DNA from: Anaerolineae bacterium
GTDB taxonomy: Bacteria; Chloroflexota; Anaerolineae; B4-G1; SLSP01
Direction of reading: 5' to 3'
NCBI GenBank assembly: GCA_021159805.1
Contig: JAGHDT010000442.1
Location: forward strand, 1-5,691
Length of the DNA stretch: 5,691 nucleotides
The notes below the pieces were generated by a model that was not told the DNA's origin, ran no database searches, and saw only the letters and a list, made by a program, of their open reading frames with translations. Both the position numbers and the translations under genes were made by a program. Below are positions 4,459-5,691 of this stretch, one piece after another; within the stretch, counting starts at the first letter, position 1, and each line of letters starts with the position of its first letter.

Positions 4459-5691
4459 CTACTCATAGGCCAAGACTTCGCGGATGGTCAACCGTGTTGC
4501 GTTGCGGGCAGGCAGCAAACTCGCAACCACAGAGAGGACCATCACGACAAGCAGCCAGATTACAAACCCTTCCGCCGTCACTGCCAGTGGAGCCGGCACG
4601 CTGAAGATAGCCATACTGATGACGTTGGAGAGTAAAGCGCCGATAGGAAACGCAAGCACCGCGCCCAGCACATAGCTGATCAACCCGATTATCAACCCTT
4701 CCACAATAACCAGCTTCAGCACAATCCCGTTGTGTGCTCCAATGGCCCGCATCACGCCAATCTCACGTGTGCGCTCCATCACGTTCATTCCCATCGTACC
4801 GGTTAGACCCATACTGCCCACCAGCGCCGTCATGAGCGCCATCACCAACAGAATGTTTGTGATGATCCCCAACAGGCTGGGGATCGACTCGGTGAGCTTC
4901 TTCCCGGCCTCAACCTTGTGCACCTTATACCCGAGATCCCTGAAATGTGTGGTGATCTCTCTCCCTATCTTCTCCTGATAGGCCAGCGTGTGTCCTTCCG
5001 TCACAATTCGGTAGCTGGCGGCGTGATAGGGCCGCTTGAGCAAGGTGGCAACGTAGTCGTAGTTCGCGTACGCTACTACGCCGCCGCTGCCTGTGTACTG
5101 GAAAATACCAACCACCGTCCACTCATCCTCGCGACCATTGACCTTGAGGCGCAAGCTATCACCGGCAACCAGGTCGGGTCTCTCATCCCAGATAGCCTCA
5201 TTCACCGCGATCGCGTTCTCGTCTCCGCTTAGCAGCCAGCGTCCCTCGATCAGCTTCGGCTCAATCAGCGTGCTCTCGGCAGGTGCAGCAATAAGGCCAA
5301 TCGTCTCCGGAGCCGTGCCGTCATCGCGCAACAAGTCCGCTCCGGTCGTGGCCCAGACCTCCACTCCGACCACACCCGGAATCGTGTTTAGTTCGCCCGT
5401 GACCTCATCAATACGGTAGGGCTGATCGAAATCCAGCGTGACATCAGCACCGAAGTAGCGCGTCAGTGCTTGCACGGTCTTATCCAGCGCCAACTGCGTG
5501 TTGAAGACCCCGATGAAGATCGCGCCACCCAACGTCAGCGTGAAGAGCGTCAGCAGTAGGCGTTTCTTGCGACGGAAAGTATTCCGTATTGAGATCAACA
5601 GAGGGCGAGAGAGGCTGTGCCCGCGCGCCAGCAGCCGGTCGAACCAACCCTGTCTCGCGTCCCCATCCCCAAGACCGGTGCTGCTCAACGC
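4459..5691 (-). CDS. FtsX/MacB-type ABC transporter permease, C-terminal part (open at window edge)
   Basis: Inner-membrane permease that, in MacB/LolCE-like systems, couples ATP hydrolysis by a partner ATPase to movements of a periplasmic domain. Numbering from the first possible start (TTG 5688): helix 1 LLLTLFTLTLGGAIFIG (44-60), extracytoplasmic MacB-PCD-like domain (about 63-268), helix 2 (269-294), the FtsX signature MERTREIGVMRAIGA (304-318), helix 3 region (322-352), helix 4 (375-393) and a C-terminal ATRLTIREVLAYE. The frame stays open through the right edge. The segment LSRPLLISIRNTFRRKKR before helix 1 looks like the linker between the two halves of a longer (about 800-residue) duplicated permease rather than a true N-terminus, so the start is probably outside the window and the TTG is an internal Leu. 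The adaptor gene follows after 77 bases. No ATPase domain is seen here. Family firm; length inferred. Confidence 0.88.
   Translation of the reverse strand, partial: ALSSTGLGDGDARQGWFDRLLARGHSLSRPLLISIRNTFRRKKRLLLTLFTLTLGGAIFIGVFNTQLALDKTVQALTRYFGADVTLDFDQPYRIDEVTGELNTIPGVVGVEVWATTGADLLRDDGTAPETIGLIAAPAESTLIEPKLIEGRWLLSGDENAIAVNEAIWDERPDLVAGDSLRLKVNGREDEWTVVGIFQYTGSGGVVAYANYDYVATLLKRPYHAASYRIVTEGHTLAYQEKIGREITTHFRDLGYKVHKVEAGKKLTESIPSLLGIITNILLVMALMTALVGSMGLTGTMGMNVMERTREIGVMRAIGAHNGIVLKLVIVEGLIIGLISYVLGAVLAFPIGALLSNVISMAIFSVPAPLAVTAEGFVIWLLVVMVLSVVASLLPARNATRLTIREVLAYE

Overview
The window reads as ordinary GC-rich bacterial chromosome. Two divergent genes lie on the left and a two-gene export operon points left from the right edge. 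There are no phage, IS, CRISPR, tRNA or rRNA signals. The style of the proteins (a GlgA with a KVGGL motif, a very Ala/Val-rich HlyD-type adaptor lipoprotein, and an FtsX permease that seems to be the second half of a longer duplicated permease) recalls Chloroflexota such as Anaerolineae/Caldilineae. That placement is inference from family memory, not a database result.

Layout. 1-633 (minus): N-terminal 211 codons of a glycogen/starch synthase (glgA), cut by the left edge. 634-962: a 329-bp divergent intergenic region with a good promoter and ribosome binding site for each flanking gene. It also holds two interlocked perfect inverted repeats and a weak short open frame on the minus strand. 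963-1841 (plus): a complete PHP-domain metallophosphoesterase of the COG0613 type. 1842-2032: a convergent intergenic region with a strong 17-bp hairpin that has a T-run only on the minus strand, best read as the terminator of the export operon. 2033-4381 (minus): a 782-residue lipoprotein made of two complete tandem membrane-fusion-protein (HlyD/MacA-like) units. 4459-5691 (minus): an FtsX/MacB-type ABC permease, open at the right edge.

Working together. The permease and the double adaptor are almost certainly co-transcribed parts of a MacAB-like ABC exporter or lipoprotein/peptide transporter. The ATPase is not in the window and should lie beyond the right edge or elsewhere. glgA and the PHP gene are divergently transcribed from one short regulatory region; glgA is for glucan storage, and the PHP protein is probably a nucleotide/oligonucleotide phosphoesterase.

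The most interesting features are the internally duplicated adaptor (two adaptors in one chain, with matched helix breaks and a Cys-bracketed tip in only one unit) and the interlocked inverted repeats in the glgA/PHP intergenic region. I did not find a clear novel system beyond these.
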